Origin: Chromatiaceae bacterium
GTDB taxonomy: Bacteria > Pseudomonadota > Gammaproteobacteria > Chromatiales > Chromatiaceae
Assembly: GCA_024235215.1 (NCBI GenBank)
Contig: JACKMU010000008.1
Location: 186,001-250,000, forward strand
Reading direction: 5' to 3'
Length of the DNA: 64,000 nucleotides
The notes under the pieces are model-generated. The model made no database searches. It was not told where the DNA came from and was given only the letters and a program-made list of their open reading frames with translations. Position numbers and translations under genes: made by a program. Shown here one piece after another: positions 15,037 to 24,645 of this stretch; the first letter of the stretch is position 1, and each line of letters begins with the position of its first letter.

Positions 15037-16113
15037 ATGCAGGTGAGATCCATGCGGGGTGACACCAGAGTTGGCAGCAACATACTGGTAAGCGTGGCGG
15101 CGATCGTGGTCATCGTGGCAGGCATACGGGAGGCACAACCGTTGCTGGTGCCCTTCCTGCTATCGGTATTTATCGCGATTATCGTGACTCCGGCGCTCTC
15201 CTTTCTGAAGTCACACCGCATCCCCACCGGAGTGGCCATCCTGCTCATCGCGTTGCTGATCGTGATTGTCGGACTACTGCTGGGTGGATTGATCGGCAAC
15301 TCGGTCGAAACCTTCTCCAGCCAGCTGCCGGTCTATCAGGAGAAGTTACGCAGTTTGACTGCAGCCATGTCGCGGTGGCTCGCAGCAAGAGGGGTGGTGA
15401 TTTCTACCCACTCTGTCACCGCACTGCTCGATCCGGCACGGGCACTGAGTATGGCTGCTCAAGGATTGACCAGCCTCACCGGGCTGTTGACCAACACGCT
15501 GCTGATTCTGCTGACCGTGGTGTTTCTGCTGGTAGAGAGTAGCGACCTGCCCATCAAGCTGCGGCTGATACTGGACGATCCGGAGCACTCCTATCGCCAT
15601 TTCGGCCGCTTTCTCGACAACATCAAACACTACATGCTGATCAAAACCGCCACCAGTCTGCTAACCGGTATGCTGGTCGCGACCATACTCTGGGCACTCG
15701 GAGTGGACTTTCCCCTGCTCTGGGGGCTGGTTGCGTTTTTTCTGAACTTTGTCCCCAACATCGGCTCGCTTATCGCGGCAGTGCCGGCCATTCTGTTGGC
15801 GCTGGTACAACTGGGAGTGGCCAGCGCTTTCTGGGTCAGCATCGGCTATCTGGTGATCAACAATCTGGTGGGAAACTTCATCGAGCCGCGCTTCATGGGG
15901 CGCGGACTGGGGCTCTCCGCGCTGGTGGTCTTCCTCTCGCTGGTCTTCTGGGGCTGGGTGCTCGGTACCATCGGCATGTTCCTTTCGGTACCGCTGACGA
16001 TGACGCTCAAGATTGCGCTCGACAGCAACGATCGGACCCGTTGGATCGCGATCCTGCTTGGCCCCTGCCCGCAGGAGCACAGCGCGTCTCAGCAGGAGGA
16101 TCCATCCGCGTGA
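15037..16113 (+). CDS. AI-2E family transporter (PerM/TqsA type)
   Basis: Inner-membrane protein of 358 residues with the eight-helix layout of the AI-2E exporter family: EAQPLLVPFLLSVFIAIIV, an extended amphipathic middle (FSSQLPVYQEKLRSLTAAM), ATILWALGVDFPLLWGLVAFFLNFVPNIGS, and VFLSLVFWGWVLGTIGMFLSVPLTM near the end. The LNFVPNIGS and GWVLGxxGxxLxVPL motifs are diagnostic. Only a few members move autoinducer-2; others are peptide, auxin or cation transporters, so the substrate is unknown. It follows the lipoprotein gene with seven bases between. Confidence 0.88.
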   Translation: MQVRSMRGDTRVGSNILVSVAAIVVIVAGIREAQPLLVPFLLSVFIAIIVTPALSFLKSHRIPTGVAILLIALLIVIVGLLLGGLIGNSVETFSSQLPVYQEKLRSLTAAMSRWLAARGVVISTHSVTALLDPARALSMAAQGLTSLTGLLTNTLLILLTVVFLLVESSDLPIKLRLILDDPEHSYRHFGRFLDNIKHYMLIKTATSLLTGMLVATILWALGVDFPLLWGLVAFFLNFVPNIGSLIAAVPAILLALVQLGVASAFWVSIGYLVINNLVGNFIEPRFMGRGLGLSALVVFLSLVFWGWVLGTIGMFLSVPLTMTLKIALDSNDRTRWIAILLGPCPQEHSASQQEDPSA

Positions 16114-16332
16114 AAAGCTCTTCACCACCGGTTTGCCGGGGCAACGTTGAAGTGGTCCAGCGTTTTGTGGCAACACGCGATGTGCTGTTGCTCCGCAGCC
16201 AGTCAAGAGAACTTCGGGTTGGACCTACCCAGAGCCTTCTTAACAACGGTACTATTGGATGGAGTTACCCAGTGTCCCGACCTTTTCAGATACGATTGCG
16301 TCAATTCCTGCTCCTCAGTCGGAAGAGAGACC

Positions 16333-16983
16333 ATGCCATTACATTTCAGTGAGAAGCCCGGACGCCGGGAACGGCACCTGTTGCGCAAGCAAAACAATCC
16401 ACTCTTCCCACAGTCGCAGCGGCAGATCAGCAGCGGAGCACTGGAACAGGCGCAGCGCCTGGATCACGAGGAGTTGGTGGAATTCATCACTCAATTCCGC
16501 AAGCTGATCCTGGAAGTGGCCGAGTTGCAACCGAATGCCGAGAGCGGTCTGATACTGAGCCTGAAGGAGCGGTTGGACAAATGCTACGAACAGTCGGCCG
16601 GACTGGCCGACGACCAACGCGAAACCCAGCAGGCGATAGTCAAGCTGCAGCAACTGATCATGGCAGCAGTACGCAAGGGTGCCGGCGATGACCCGATCGC
16701 GCTGCAGGAGCTGGTGCAGGAGGAACGGGCACGCAGCGCCCATTTTGAACTGCTCGCCTTCCCGCTGGTCGCCGATCTGCTGGCGCCTGATTCTCCGGTC
16801 GGTGCCAATGAACTGGCAGCAACACTATTGTCCGTACCACAAAAAGAGTTCGACGCCGCGCTTTCGCTGTTCGATGAAGATCAGCGGGTGTTACTGCAGC
16901 GCGACGTAGAAGCGTTGCTGTCTGAGCTACCCGGGACAGCGGATACACTACACCCACGTCTGGCCCAGCTACAGCCGCGCTGA
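16333..16983 (+). CDS. Hypothetical alpha-helical protein
   Basis: A protein of 216 residues not recognised as a known family. The ATG at 16333 follows GGAAGAGAGA and was preferred to the longer frame starting at 16147. The sequence is soluble and almost wholly helical: a basic N-terminus (PGRRERHLLRKQNN), helices ALEQAQRLDHEELVEFITQF, LILEVAELQ, QAIVKLQQLIMAAVRKGAG, and an acidic C-terminal half (LSLFDEDQRVLLQRDVEALLSELP). No membrane segment, no cysteine pair, no nucleotide motif. It is isolated between the AI-2E family gene and a convergent oxidoreductase gene. Confidence 0.6.
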   Translation: MPLHFSEKPGRRERHLLRKQNNPLFPQSQRQISSGALEQAQRLDHEELVEFITQFRKLILEVAELQPNAESGLILSLKERLDKCYEQSAGLADDQRETQQAIVKLQQLIMAAVRKGAGDDPIALQELVQEERARSAHFELLAFPLVADLLAPDSPVGANELAATLLSVPQKEFDAALSLFDEDQRVLLQRDVEALLSELPGTADTLHPRLAQLQPR

Positions 16984-17033
16984 AACAGCATGGATGAGCC
17001 GCGAGCGATCCGTCCACAATCCCCCGCCACCAC

Positions 17034-20000
17034 TTACAGCAGTACCCGTTCAATCCCACCATTACGCAGAGTGGAGAGGATCTGCCGCTGCCACCCCGAC
17101 CCCAGCCGGTCGCGCGCCAGCTCCTCCACTATGTAACTTACCCGCAGCCCGGTATCATCCTGGTAACGGTTGAGCCCCTGTTGACAGGCGGGGCAGCTGG
17201 TAAGCAGCTTTACCTCACCGTGCTCGACGCGGTCGCTCCCGGTCCACCCTTGGATACCTGCCTGAAGCTCCTGCTGCTTGCGAAATCTGAGCTGATTGGC
17301 GATGTCCGGTCGAGCCACCCCGAGCGTACCGGCTTCACCACAGCAGCGATCGGAGAGTTGCACTTGGGCGCCCATCAGCCTGCGGGTCACTTCCAGCGGA
17401 GAATAATGCTTTATCGGCGAGTGGCATGGATCGTGATAGAGATAGCCAGTTTGCGCCGCTTGCTGTAATGCCACCCCACTCTCCATCAGGTATTCGTGAA
17501 TATCCAACAGGCGGCAACCGGGAAAGATCTGCTCGAATTCGTACTTCAGCAGCTGGTCCATACAGGTGCCGCAGGAGACGATGACCGTTTTGATATCCAT
17601 GTAGTTGAGGGTGTTGGCGATGCGGTGAAACAGCACCCGGTTTTCCGTGGTGATCTGTCGCCCCCGCTGTTCCTGGCCCGTCGCGGTCTGCGGATAGCCG
17701 CAGCAAAGATAACCGGGCGGTAGCACCAGCTGATCTCCCAGATCACACACCATCGCGATGGTGGCCAAACCGATATCACTGAAGAGCCGCTCCGAACCGC
17801 AACCAGGAAAGTAGAAGATCGCCTCCGATTCTTCATGGACACGTACCGGATCGCACAGAATCGGGACGAAACGTCTGTCTTCCAGTTCCAGCAGTGCGCG
17901 CAGGCTCTGCTTTGGCAACTCCACACGCAACGGACGCCGCACCAATTCCACTACTTGAGTCCGTAAATCGCTGCAGCCCGTGGTGGCAGCAGGGAGGCGC
18001 CCCCGTTCACCGAGCAATCCGAAACGCTTGAGGAGTGTATGCCCCAGCGTCACCCCCTTGAAGCCCCACTCCAGTAACAGCTTGCGCAGCAGGCGGATGG
18101 TGTGCGGATCACTGGCGTTGAGAAAACCCATCGCTGCCCAGCTACCCAGGCTGGTACGCTTTTTACCGCGTTCACTCAGAATCTTGCGCATGCGTACGGT
18201 GACGTCACCAAAATCTATGTCCACCGGACAGGGATTTTGGCACTTGTGACAAACCGTACAATGGTCCGCCACATCGTTCATCTCGTCGAAATGGCGCAGC
18301 GACAACCCACGTCGGGTCTGCTCTTCATAGAGAAACGCCTCTATCATCAGCCCGGTCGCCAGAATTTTGTTGCGCGGCGAATAGAGCAGATTGGCGCGCG
18401 GTACATGCGTCTGGCAAACCGGCTTGCACTTGCCGCAGCGCAGGCAGTGTTTGACATCGTCGTTGAGCTCACCCAGCTCGCTCTCTTCCAGGATGATCGC
18501 CTCCAGCTGAACCAGACGTAGCGATGGGGTATAAGCGCCCTCCAGCCCGGATCCCGGCATCAACTTTCCCGGATTGAAGCGCGCATCCGGATCCATCTTC
18601 CGCTTGTAGTCGACGAACTGCTGCAACTTTTGCTGATCCAGGTATCTGATCTTGGTCAGACCGATACCGTGTTCGCCGGAGATCACGCCATTCAAGGATT
18701 GCGCCAATGCCATCACCTGATCCACTATCCGATCGGCTTCGTGCAGCATCTGGTAGTCATGGGAGTGAACCGGAATATTGGTATGCACGTTACCGTCACC
18801 GGCGTGCATGTGCAGCGCCACAAATAAGCGCGCATCGCGGATCTCGTGATGAATCCGGTCGAGTTTTGCCCGCACCGGCGCCATCTCCTGGCCATTGAGA
18901 ATCTCTCCCAGCGGGGCAGCCACCTCACCGCGGTAGCTCTGTACCAGGTCACGCCGCAACAGCAGTTCGAGCAGCGTATCACCTGGGCGCACCAGAGAGC
19001 GTTCCTGGTCGTCCAACAGTTCCAGATGCTCAACAAGGGGCGCCTCAAGATTGTTCAGAATGTGTTCCCAGCGCTTGGCGGCGGCCGCAACCAGCGCCTG
19101 GGCCGCCTCCTGTTTGGACGCTTGAATTGCATCGTTTTCACTGGAGGACTGATACTCCTCGCTCTGGCGCGCCTCGGGGAGAGTGCCGCTGAGATATACC
19201 TGCACAGCGTGCATGATACGCAGCTTGTTGCCGATCGATTGCTCGATATTGATGCGCTCGATACCGCGACTGTATTCTGCCAGACGATCCAGTGGAATCA
19301 CCACGTCCTCGTTGATCTTGAACGCGTTGGTATGGGCAGAGATCGCTGCGGTGCGCGCCCGGTCCAGCCAGAAGCTGCGCCTCGCTTCCGGGCTGACTGC
19401 GATGAACCCTTCGGCCTGACGCTCTTTTGCCAGCTGCACCAGATACACTGCTGTCTGCGTCAGCAGATCCTCATCGTCTGAGACGAGATCCGCCAGCAGC
19501 ACCATTTTCGGGCGTTCACTGCGAGGCGCCTTGGTGGCGTATTTGACCGCCTTGATGTAGCGCTCATCGAGATGTTCCAGGCCTGCCAACTGGACGCCGG
19601 GACGGGCGTCTATGTATGCCTTGATCTCGACGATCGCCGGCACCGACGCCGACAGATCGGTGCCGAAAAACTCCAGGCAGAGGGTGCGCCCATGCGCCGG
19701 CATGCGGTGCAGCACGAAACGCGCTGAGGTGATCAGTCCATCGCACCCCTCCTTCTGTACCCCCGGCAAGCCGGAGAGAAATTTATCGGTCACATCTTTA
19801 CCCAGTCCCGCTTTGCGGAAGCTGGCACCGGGCATGCTCAGTATCTCCGGGTCACTGACTGGCCGGTCTCCGATCGCAGCATAGCGACTGATGCGGAAGC
19901 TCACTTCCGGCTGGTCGTGGATCTTGCCCAGATTGTGGTTGAGTCGCTCTACTTCCAGCCAACACCCATCCGCAGTCACCATGCGCCAGGAGACCAGATT

Positions 20001-20891
20001 ATCCAGGGTAGTCCCCCAGAGCACCGCTTTCTTGCCACCGGCATTCATCGCGATGTTGCCGCCGATGGTCGATGCATCCTGCGAGGTGGGATCGACGGCG
20101 AAGACGAGACCCGCTGCGGCCGCCAGATCGGAGACCCTGCGTGTCACCACACCGGCACCTGCCCACACCGTCGGCACTCTCCGCGCACCCCCCGGCAGCA
20201 GCTGATACTCCACCGCACCGAGTTGTTCCAGCTTCTCGGTATTGATCACCGCGCAGCGGCTCTCCAGGGGTACCGCCGACCCGGTATATCCGGTGCCACC
20301 ACCCCGCGCAATCAGTGAAAGGCCACACTCGATGCAGGCCTTGACGATCGGAGCAATCTCCTCCTCGCTATCGGGGCTGATCACCACAAAAGGCATCTCA
20401 ACCCGCCAGTCAGTGGCATCGGTTGAGTGGGAGATACGTGCCAGCCCGCCAAAATCGACATTGTCGCGCCGGGTGAGCGGTGCCAGCGCACGACGTATGC
20501 GCTGACGCAACCGCTCGTTACTGGCGAAGCAGTTGGCGAAAGTATCCACTGAGGTACGCGCTGCCTGCAGCAGTTGCAGCGCCTTGAGGTTGCCGTTGGC
20601 GCGCCCTTCGAACTGATCCAGGCGATGTTTCAGCGCACTGATCAGCGCCCCTCTGCGCCCCTCATCCTCCTGCAGATCGTCCTGCAGGTAGGGGTTTCTC
20701 ACCACCACCCACATGTCCCCCAGCACTTCGAACAGCATGCGCGCGGAACGCCCGGTGCGTCGGCTTCCACGCAGCTCGGTGATCAGGTTCCACATCTCCT
20801 CACCGAGAAAGCGGATAGTGATCTCGCGGTCGGAGAACGAGGTGTAGTTATACGGGATCTCACGGATACGATGGGACTGTGGATTACTCAT
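17034..20891 (-). CDS. Giant FAD/iron-sulfur oxidoreductase (DUF3683-FAD oxidase-CCG fusion)
   Basis: A protein of 1285 residues combining the flavin and Fe-S subunits of a glycolate/D-lactate dehydrogenase-like enzyme. A DUF3683-type N-terminus (about 1-130) is followed by the FAD PCMH domain (about 165-390, ARGGGTGYTGSAVPLE and DASTIGGNIAMNAGGKKAVLWG), the FAD-oxidase C-terminal domain (to about 770, with LHMHAGDGNVHTNIPVH and GEHGIGLTKIRYL), two 4Fe-4S motifs (CLRCGKCKPVC near 815, CTVCHKCQNPC near 880) and two CCG domains (FPGCGSERLF, VSCGTCMDQL, YHDPCHSP, CCGEAGTLG). The histidines and Gly-rich loops of the family are intact. It should oxidise a 2-hydroxy acid and feed electrons to the quinone pool; the substrate is not evident. 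Single gene. Confidence 0.85.
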   Translation of the reverse strand: MSNPQSHRIREIPYNYTSFSDREITIRFLGEEMWNLITELRGSRRTGRSARMLFEVLGDMWVVVRNPYLQDDLQEDEGRRGALISALKHRLDQFEGRANGNLKALQLLQAARTSVDTFANCFASNERLRQRIRRALAPLTRRDNVDFGGLARISHSTDATDWRVEMPFVVISPDSEEEIAPIVKACIECGLSLIARGGGTGYTGSAVPLESRCAVINTEKLEQLGAVEYQLLPGGARRVPTVWAGAGVVTRRVSDLAAAAGLVFAVDPTSQDASTIGGNIAMNAGGKKAVLWGTTLDNLVSWRMVTADGCWLEVERLNHNLGKIHDQPEVSFRISRYAAIGDRPVSDPEILSMPGASFRKAGLGKDVTDKFLSGLPGVQKEGCDGLITSARFVLHRMPAHGRTLCLEFFGTDLSASVPAIVEIKAYIDARPGVQLAGLEHLDERYIKAVKYATKAPRSERPKMVLLADLVSDDEDLLTQTAVYLVQLAKERQAEGFIAVSPEARRSFWLDRARTAAISAHTNAFKINEDVVIPLDRLAEYSRGIERINIEQSIGNKLRIMHAVQVYLSGTLPEARQSEEYQSSSENDAIQASKQEAAQALVAAAAKRWEHILNNLEAPLVEHLELLDDQERSLVRPGDTLLELLLRRDLVQSYRGEVAAPLGEILNGQEMAPVRAKLDRIHHEIRDARLFVALHMHAGDGNVHTNIPVHSHDYQMLHEADRIVDQVMALAQSLNGVISGEHGIGLTKIRYLDQQKLQQFVDYKRKMDPDARFNPGKLMPGSGLEGAYTPSLRLVQLEAIILEESELGELNDDVKHCLRCGKCKPVCQTHVPRANLLYSPRNKILATGLMIEAFLYEEQTRRGLSLRHFDEMNDVADHCTVCHKCQNPCPVDIDFGDVTVRMRKILSERGKKRTSLGSWAAMGFLNASDPHTIRLLRKLLLEWGFKGVTLGHTLLKRFGLLGERGRLPAATTGCSDLRTQVVELVRRPLRVELPKQSLRALLELEDRRFVPILCDPVRVHEESEAIFYFPGCGSERLFSDIGLATIAMVCDLGDQLVLPPGYLCCGYPQTATGQEQRGRQITTENRVLFHRIANTLNYMDIKTVIVSCGTCMDQLLKYEFEQIFPGCRLLDIHEYLMESGVALQQAAQTGYLYHDPCHSPIKHYSPLEVTRRLMGAQVQLSDRCCGEAGTLGVARPDIANQLRFRKQQELQAGIQGWTGSDRVEHGEVKLLTSCPACQQGLNRYQDDTGLRVSYIVEELARDRLGSGWQRQILSTLRNGGIERVLL

Positions 20892-20937
20892 GGTGAATCG
20901 AGCGCAGTCAACTGAGGAATCTGTGTGCGACCGCTCT

Positions 20938-21258
20938 TTAGGGGAAAACCGCCGGCACCTCGTCCGCCTGCAGCATTCTCACCATGCTGCAGGCGACAGT
21001 GCAGGTTGCGCCATCGGCTTGGCAGCGAACCACCTCGACTTCGGCATACAGCGGGGGGGTGATATCCCGTTGCGGCCGGATTTCAACATTGAGCCGGGTA
21101 CCGATAGCGAAGGTACTCTCCACTTGCAACAACAGACCGCCACCACTCAGATCCTTGGCAATCGCGCTGCCGACCTGGTCACCGCCCTGAATCCGGTAAC
21201 GGGCCACACTGTTGATGTACATGCGCGGATAATCGCGCTTTTCTGAGTAGTCCTGCAT
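20938..21258 (-). CDS. PilZ domain protein
   Basis: A stand-alone PilZ domain of 106 residues, expected to bind cyclic di-GMP. The RxxxR arm is RDYPR near the start and the second motif is DLSGGGLLLQ, matching (D/N)xSxxG. The rest is the beta-barrel (GTRLNVEIRPQ, YAEVEVVRCQ). The ATG at 21258 is taken because AGGGA lies ten bases upstream and it puts RDYPR close to the N-terminus. The effector partner cannot be deduced; the neighbours are an oxidoreductase and a phosphohexomutase. Confidence 0.88.
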   Translation of the reverse strand: MQDYSEKRDYPRMYINSVARYRIQGGDQVGSAIAKDLSGGGLLLQVESTFAIGTRLNVEIRPQRDITPPLYAEVEVVRCQADGATCTVACSMVRMLQADEVPAVFP

Positions 21259-21352
21259 AGTTTCTGGTTCCCTGCGTGCTATCACTGGTCAACAGCATTA
21301 AAATTGTCTGAGCCACTCTCTTCGGCGATGATCGCAAAAACTTGATCAGCCA

Positions 21353-22855
21353 TCAGCCGTACCATCCCTGCAGCATGCGCAGACAGCACCGGTTGATCTC
21401 CTGCGCTCGCTCCTGCGACGCTGCCTCAGTATAGCAGCGCAACTCCGGTGCGTTGCCGGATGGGCGCAGATGTACCACCTCTTCCGACAGGAAGGTGATG
21501 CGCAAACCGTCCATGGTATCGACGCTGCTGACCCCGCCAAACTTATCCGCGAACACCTCCTCAACCAGTGCTCTCTGTCTCTCCGGATCGTCGCTGATCA
21601 TCGCATCGATGCGGGCACGGCTGATATCGGTGGGAAAATCCTTGAGTCGATTGCTGCAGGTGTAACGCTGCGGCAGCAGCTTGGTCAACTGCGCAACGGA
21701 GCACTGTTGCTGCCGAGCCAGCAGCAGCACCGCAAGAATCACCACTACAGCGTCCCGCGTCGGCAGAGGGGACAACGGAGTGGCGACGCTGCCTATCGAA
21801 TCCGCCAGCAGAAAACCGCCATTAGCTTCATAACCGGCGACCTTGCTGCAGCCTGCCGAGTGCAGCTGTTGCATCGCGTCGATGACGTAGGGAGAGCCGA
21901 TACGGGTGCGTTCCACCCGGTCGAACCAGCCGCAGCGCTCCACCAGGCTGTTGCTGCTGACCGGGGTGACCAGGTGGTGAATTCCCAGATAACGCGCGCA
22001 GAGTACCCCGACCAGATCACCTCGCAACCACTCGCCGTTTTCGTCGCCTATCAACGGCCGGTCGCCATCACCGTCGGTCGATACCAGCGCATCCAGCTTA
22101 AACTCCTTCGCCCATCGCCGCGCCAAAGCCACGTCTTCTGCGCGGACAGCTTCGGTATCCACTGGTACAAACACCTCTGAACGGCCGAGGTGCACCAGTT
22201 CCGCCCCGAGGGCATCGAGAATCTCCGCCAACAAGCCTCTCGCCACCGAGGAGTGCTCGTACAGCCCGACGCGCAGTCCCCGCAAGCAAGCCTGTGGAAA
22301 AAAGTCCAGATAGCGTCGACGATACGCGTTACCCCCCTGATCCGTTTCCACGGGCAGTCGTGGTGCGACCCGATACATTCCGTTGCTGCCGAACAGGCCT
22401 GTTGGAATCCTTACCTGCTGCACCCGGATACCAGCTTCATCCGCTTTCAGAATCTCCCCTTCCGGTTGGTAAAACTTGATGCCGTTACGATCATCAGGAA
22501 TGTGGCTACCGGTCACCATCAGCGCGGGACACCGGCGCTGCAGCGCAAACAGCGCCAACGCCGGAGTAGGCACAGATCCCAGATTCACCGGTACGCCCCC
22601 CAGATCCCTGATCGCACCGGCCGCAGCCGCCATGATCCTGGGTGTGCTGGGGCGCAGATCCCCAGCAATCGGAACCTCGCTGCCAGGGGTGTAGTCACCT
22701 TTTGATGCGAGATAGCCGAGAAATCCGCTGGTATAGGCGTAACAGACACGATCGGTCATCGCCTTGGCCAAGCCGCGCGCACCGCTGGTTCCGAACTGGA
22801 CACCGCACTGCCGCATGAGCACATCTATGGTTACTGCTTCACCCGCTGTTGGCAT
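21353..22855 (-). CDS. Alpha-D-phosphohexomutase (phosphoglucomutase/phosphomannomutase family)
   Basis: A protein of 500 residues that interconverts sugar 1- and 6-phosphates, supplying precursors for surface polysaccharide or glycogen. All four active-site elements are present: FGTSGARG near residue 20, the phosphoserine loop TGSHIPDDRNGIKFY, the metal loop STDGDGDRP and the phosphate-binding loop RPSGNAPELRCY; the sugar-binding GYEANGGF is also intact. The start at 22855 has GAGGAG at the right distance and overlaps the upstream membrane-protein gene by 17 bases; the frame is open further but has no site there. It is a divergent branch, so glucose versus mannose preference is open. Confidence 0.9.
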   Translation of the reverse strand: MPTAGEAVTIDVLMRQCGVQFGTSGARGLAKAMTDRVCYAYTSGFLGYLASKGDYTPGSEVPIAGDLRPSTPRIMAAAAGAIRDLGGVPVNLGSVPTPALALFALQRRCPALMVTGSHIPDDRNGIKFYQPEGEILKADEAGIRVQQVRIPTGLFGSNGMYRVAPRLPVETDQGGNAYRRRYLDFFPQACLRGLRVGLYEHSSVARGLLAEILDALGAELVHLGRSEVFVPVDTEAVRAEDVALARRWAKEFKLDALVSTDGDGDRPLIGDENGEWLRGDLVGVLCARYLGIHHLVTPVSSNSLVERCGWFDRVERTRIGSPYVIDAMQQLHSAGCSKVAGYEANGGFLLADSIGSVATPLSPLPTRDAVVVILAVLLLARQQQCSVAQLTKLLPQRYTCSNRLKDFPTDISRARIDAMISDDPERQRALVEEVFADKFGGVSSVDTMDGLRITFLSEEVVHLRPSGNAPELRCYTEAASQERAQEINRCCLRMLQGWYG

Positions 22856-23504
22856 ACCGTTGCAGCTCCTCTGCATCCTCTCTGGAAAGATAGCGCCACG
22901 GGCGCGGCAGCAGACCTGGCACCCGCTCACGATAGCGGCAATAGACGTCGCCATGATAGATGATCAGCTTGTACTCCTCCAGTCTCGAACCAAGCCAGAA
23001 ATAGAGCGTAGCCAGGAGGGCGGTTACCAGCAACGCCGGAGTCATGTCACGGCTCCAGATAAACACCAGTGCCAGCAGATACCAGGGGTGGCGGACGAAG
23101 CGGTGCAGTGGCGAGAGGTGGAAACGCTCCTGATCCTCCACCACGACAAAGCGTTTGCGCCATTGTTTTAACCCAATGAACTCACTGCTGTCGTAGTAGC
23201 GCGACGTCCAATAGAAGAGTGCGACGGAGATCAGCGCCAGTCCATCGGTAAACCAGCCAATGGTATCGCTCCAGCGCCACAACCAGGGACCCTTCAATTG
23301 AAAGGTGAAATAGATCGGCGGGGCCAGCAGCAACAAAGCGCCGAGGTTGAACAGGAGTCGGTACACGGGCATCACTCCGGGCCAATGTGCGGCTATCAGC
23401 CGCTTCACCCGGAGCGAGGCGAGTAGTGAGTGGATCAAAAAGTAGAAAAGCCAGGCCCCGACCAACGCCAGGACCTGGCTGTTATACAACTCGGTAAGCG
23501 GCAA
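22839..23504 (-). CDS. NnrU/isoprenylcysteine methyltransferase-like integral membrane protein
   Basis: A protein of 221 residues with about five membrane segments (VLALVGAWLFYFLIHSLLAS, LLFNLGALLLLAPPIYFTF, WFTDGLALISVALFYW, LLALVFIWS, ALLVTALLATLYFWLGSRLEE). The C-terminal catalytic-type signature RHPWYLLAL, GSRLEEYKLIIYHGDVYCRYRERVPGLLPRPW is that of the ICMT/PEMT/NnrU membrane methyltransferase superfamily, where the RHP and final EE/RxxxP segments shape the S-adenosylmethionine site. The methyl acceptor is unknown. It overlaps the phosphohexomutase gene and follows ppk2 by six bases, so the three are probably co-transcribed. Confidence 0.8.
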   Translation of the reverse strand: MPLTELYNSQVLALVGAWLFYFLIHSLLASLRVKRLIAAHWPGVMPVYRLLFNLGALLLLAPPIYFTFQLKGPWLWRWSDTIGWFTDGLALISVALFYWTSRYYDSSEFIGLKQWRKRFVVVEDQERFHLSPLHRFVRHPWYLLALVFIWSRDMTPALLVTALLATLYFWLGSRLEEYKLIIYHGDVYCRYRERVPGLLPRPWRYLSREDAEELQRYANSG

Positions 23505-23510
23505 ATTCTG

Positions 23511-24455
23511 TCAGCCCTGGAACTTCCCGTTTCCGACCCGCTCAGCCTCCATCATCTCCAGTTCACGCGAACCGGAGACCACGATTCTCGGATCGGGAAC
23601 AAAATCCAGATCCGGATCGAGCCGCGTATAACGCACGGAGTTGAGAATCACCCGCATCGCATTGAGTCTGGCCAGATGTTTGTCGTTGGAACGGATGATG
23701 GTCCAGGGTGCGTGCGTAGTATGGGTCTGCTTCAGCATCTCGTACTTGACGTTGGTGAAGTCCTCCCAGCGCTCCTGTGCCTGGACATCGACCTCGCTCA
23801 ATTTCCACTGACGCAACGGATCTGTTTTACGCCGATTGAAGCGGCGTGCCTGCTCCTCTTTGGTTACGCTGAAATAGAGTTTGATCAGCACAGTTCCCTG
23901 ACGTACCAGATCTTTCTCGAAGCCGCCCACACCACGCATGAAGTTCTGATACTCCATATCGGTGCAGAATCCGAATACCGGCTCCACCATCGCCCGGTTA
24001 TACCAGCTGCGGTCAAACAACACGATCTCGCCGCCGCGCGGAAACTGGCGCACATATTTCTGAAAGAACCACTGGCTCCGCTCATGATCGGTCGGCTTGC
24101 CGAGCGCGACGACACGATAGTGTTTCTCGTTCATATAACGGGTGACACGGCGAATGGTGCCGCCCTTTCCGGCTGCATCACGACCCTCGAAGAGAATGAT
24201 CATCCGGGTACGACTCGCCTCCAGATGCTGTTGCAACCGGATCAACTCTGCCTGGTAAGGTTTCAGCTCCTCCTCACTGCGATAACGGCGCATCGCTTTC
24301 TTTTCGTTCAACTTCCGCTTTTCCAATGCAGCTTTCAACCGCTGGTTATCGGCGAGCAGTGCCTTCACGTCCCAGTTCCCCTCCGCACGTTCAGGGGCAC
24401 CCTCCGTAACGCTTGTTATGGAATCTACTTGGTCAGGGGTTTCTGCTGCTGTCAT
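23511..24455 (-). CDS. ppk2: Polyphosphate kinase 2 (class I)
   Basis: A PPK2 enzyme of 314 residues that uses polyphosphate to phosphorylate nucleotides (class I members act mainly on nucleoside diphosphates). The Walker A loop is FEGRDAAGKGG near residue 88, Walker B is IVLFDRSWYNRAMVEPVFGF, and the lid is RRFNRRKTDPLRQWKLSEVD. A helical N-terminal extension (LKAALEKRKLNEKKAMRRYRSEEELKP) is normal. The ATG at 24455 with AGGAAACAG upstream is preferred over a codon ten residues earlier. It links to the pyrophosphate metabolism at 55-60 kb in theme, not in location. Confidence 0.93.
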   Translation of the reverse strand: MTAAETPDQVDSITSVTEGAPERAEGNWDVKALLADNQRLKAALEKRKLNEKKAMRRYRSEEELKPYQAELIRLQQHLEASRTRMIILFEGRDAAGKGGTIRRVTRYMNEKHYRVVALGKPTDHERSQWFFQKYVRQFPRGGEIVLFDRSWYNRAMVEPVFGFCTDMEYQNFMRGVGGFEKDLVRQGTVLIKLYFSVTKEEQARRFNRRKTDPLRQWKLSEVDVQAQERWEDFTNVKYEMLKQTHTTHAPWTIIRSNDKHLARLNAMRVILNSVRYTRLDPDLDFVPDPRIVVSGSRELEMMEAERVGNGKFQG

Positions 24456-24645
24456 GTCTCTGTTTCCTGTCAATTGGAGAATCAACCCCGGAACCGCAAA
24501 TCCGGGAAAAAAGAAGCTTATAAGGTAATTTTTGAATATTACGCCGAGACCTGCATGAGTGCATCACATTTCCCGACAAAAACCGCGAAAATTGAGCCAT
24601 ATCAAGCGCCACCGGCAGTCGTCGCCGTCGCCGCAATTCCCGGTC

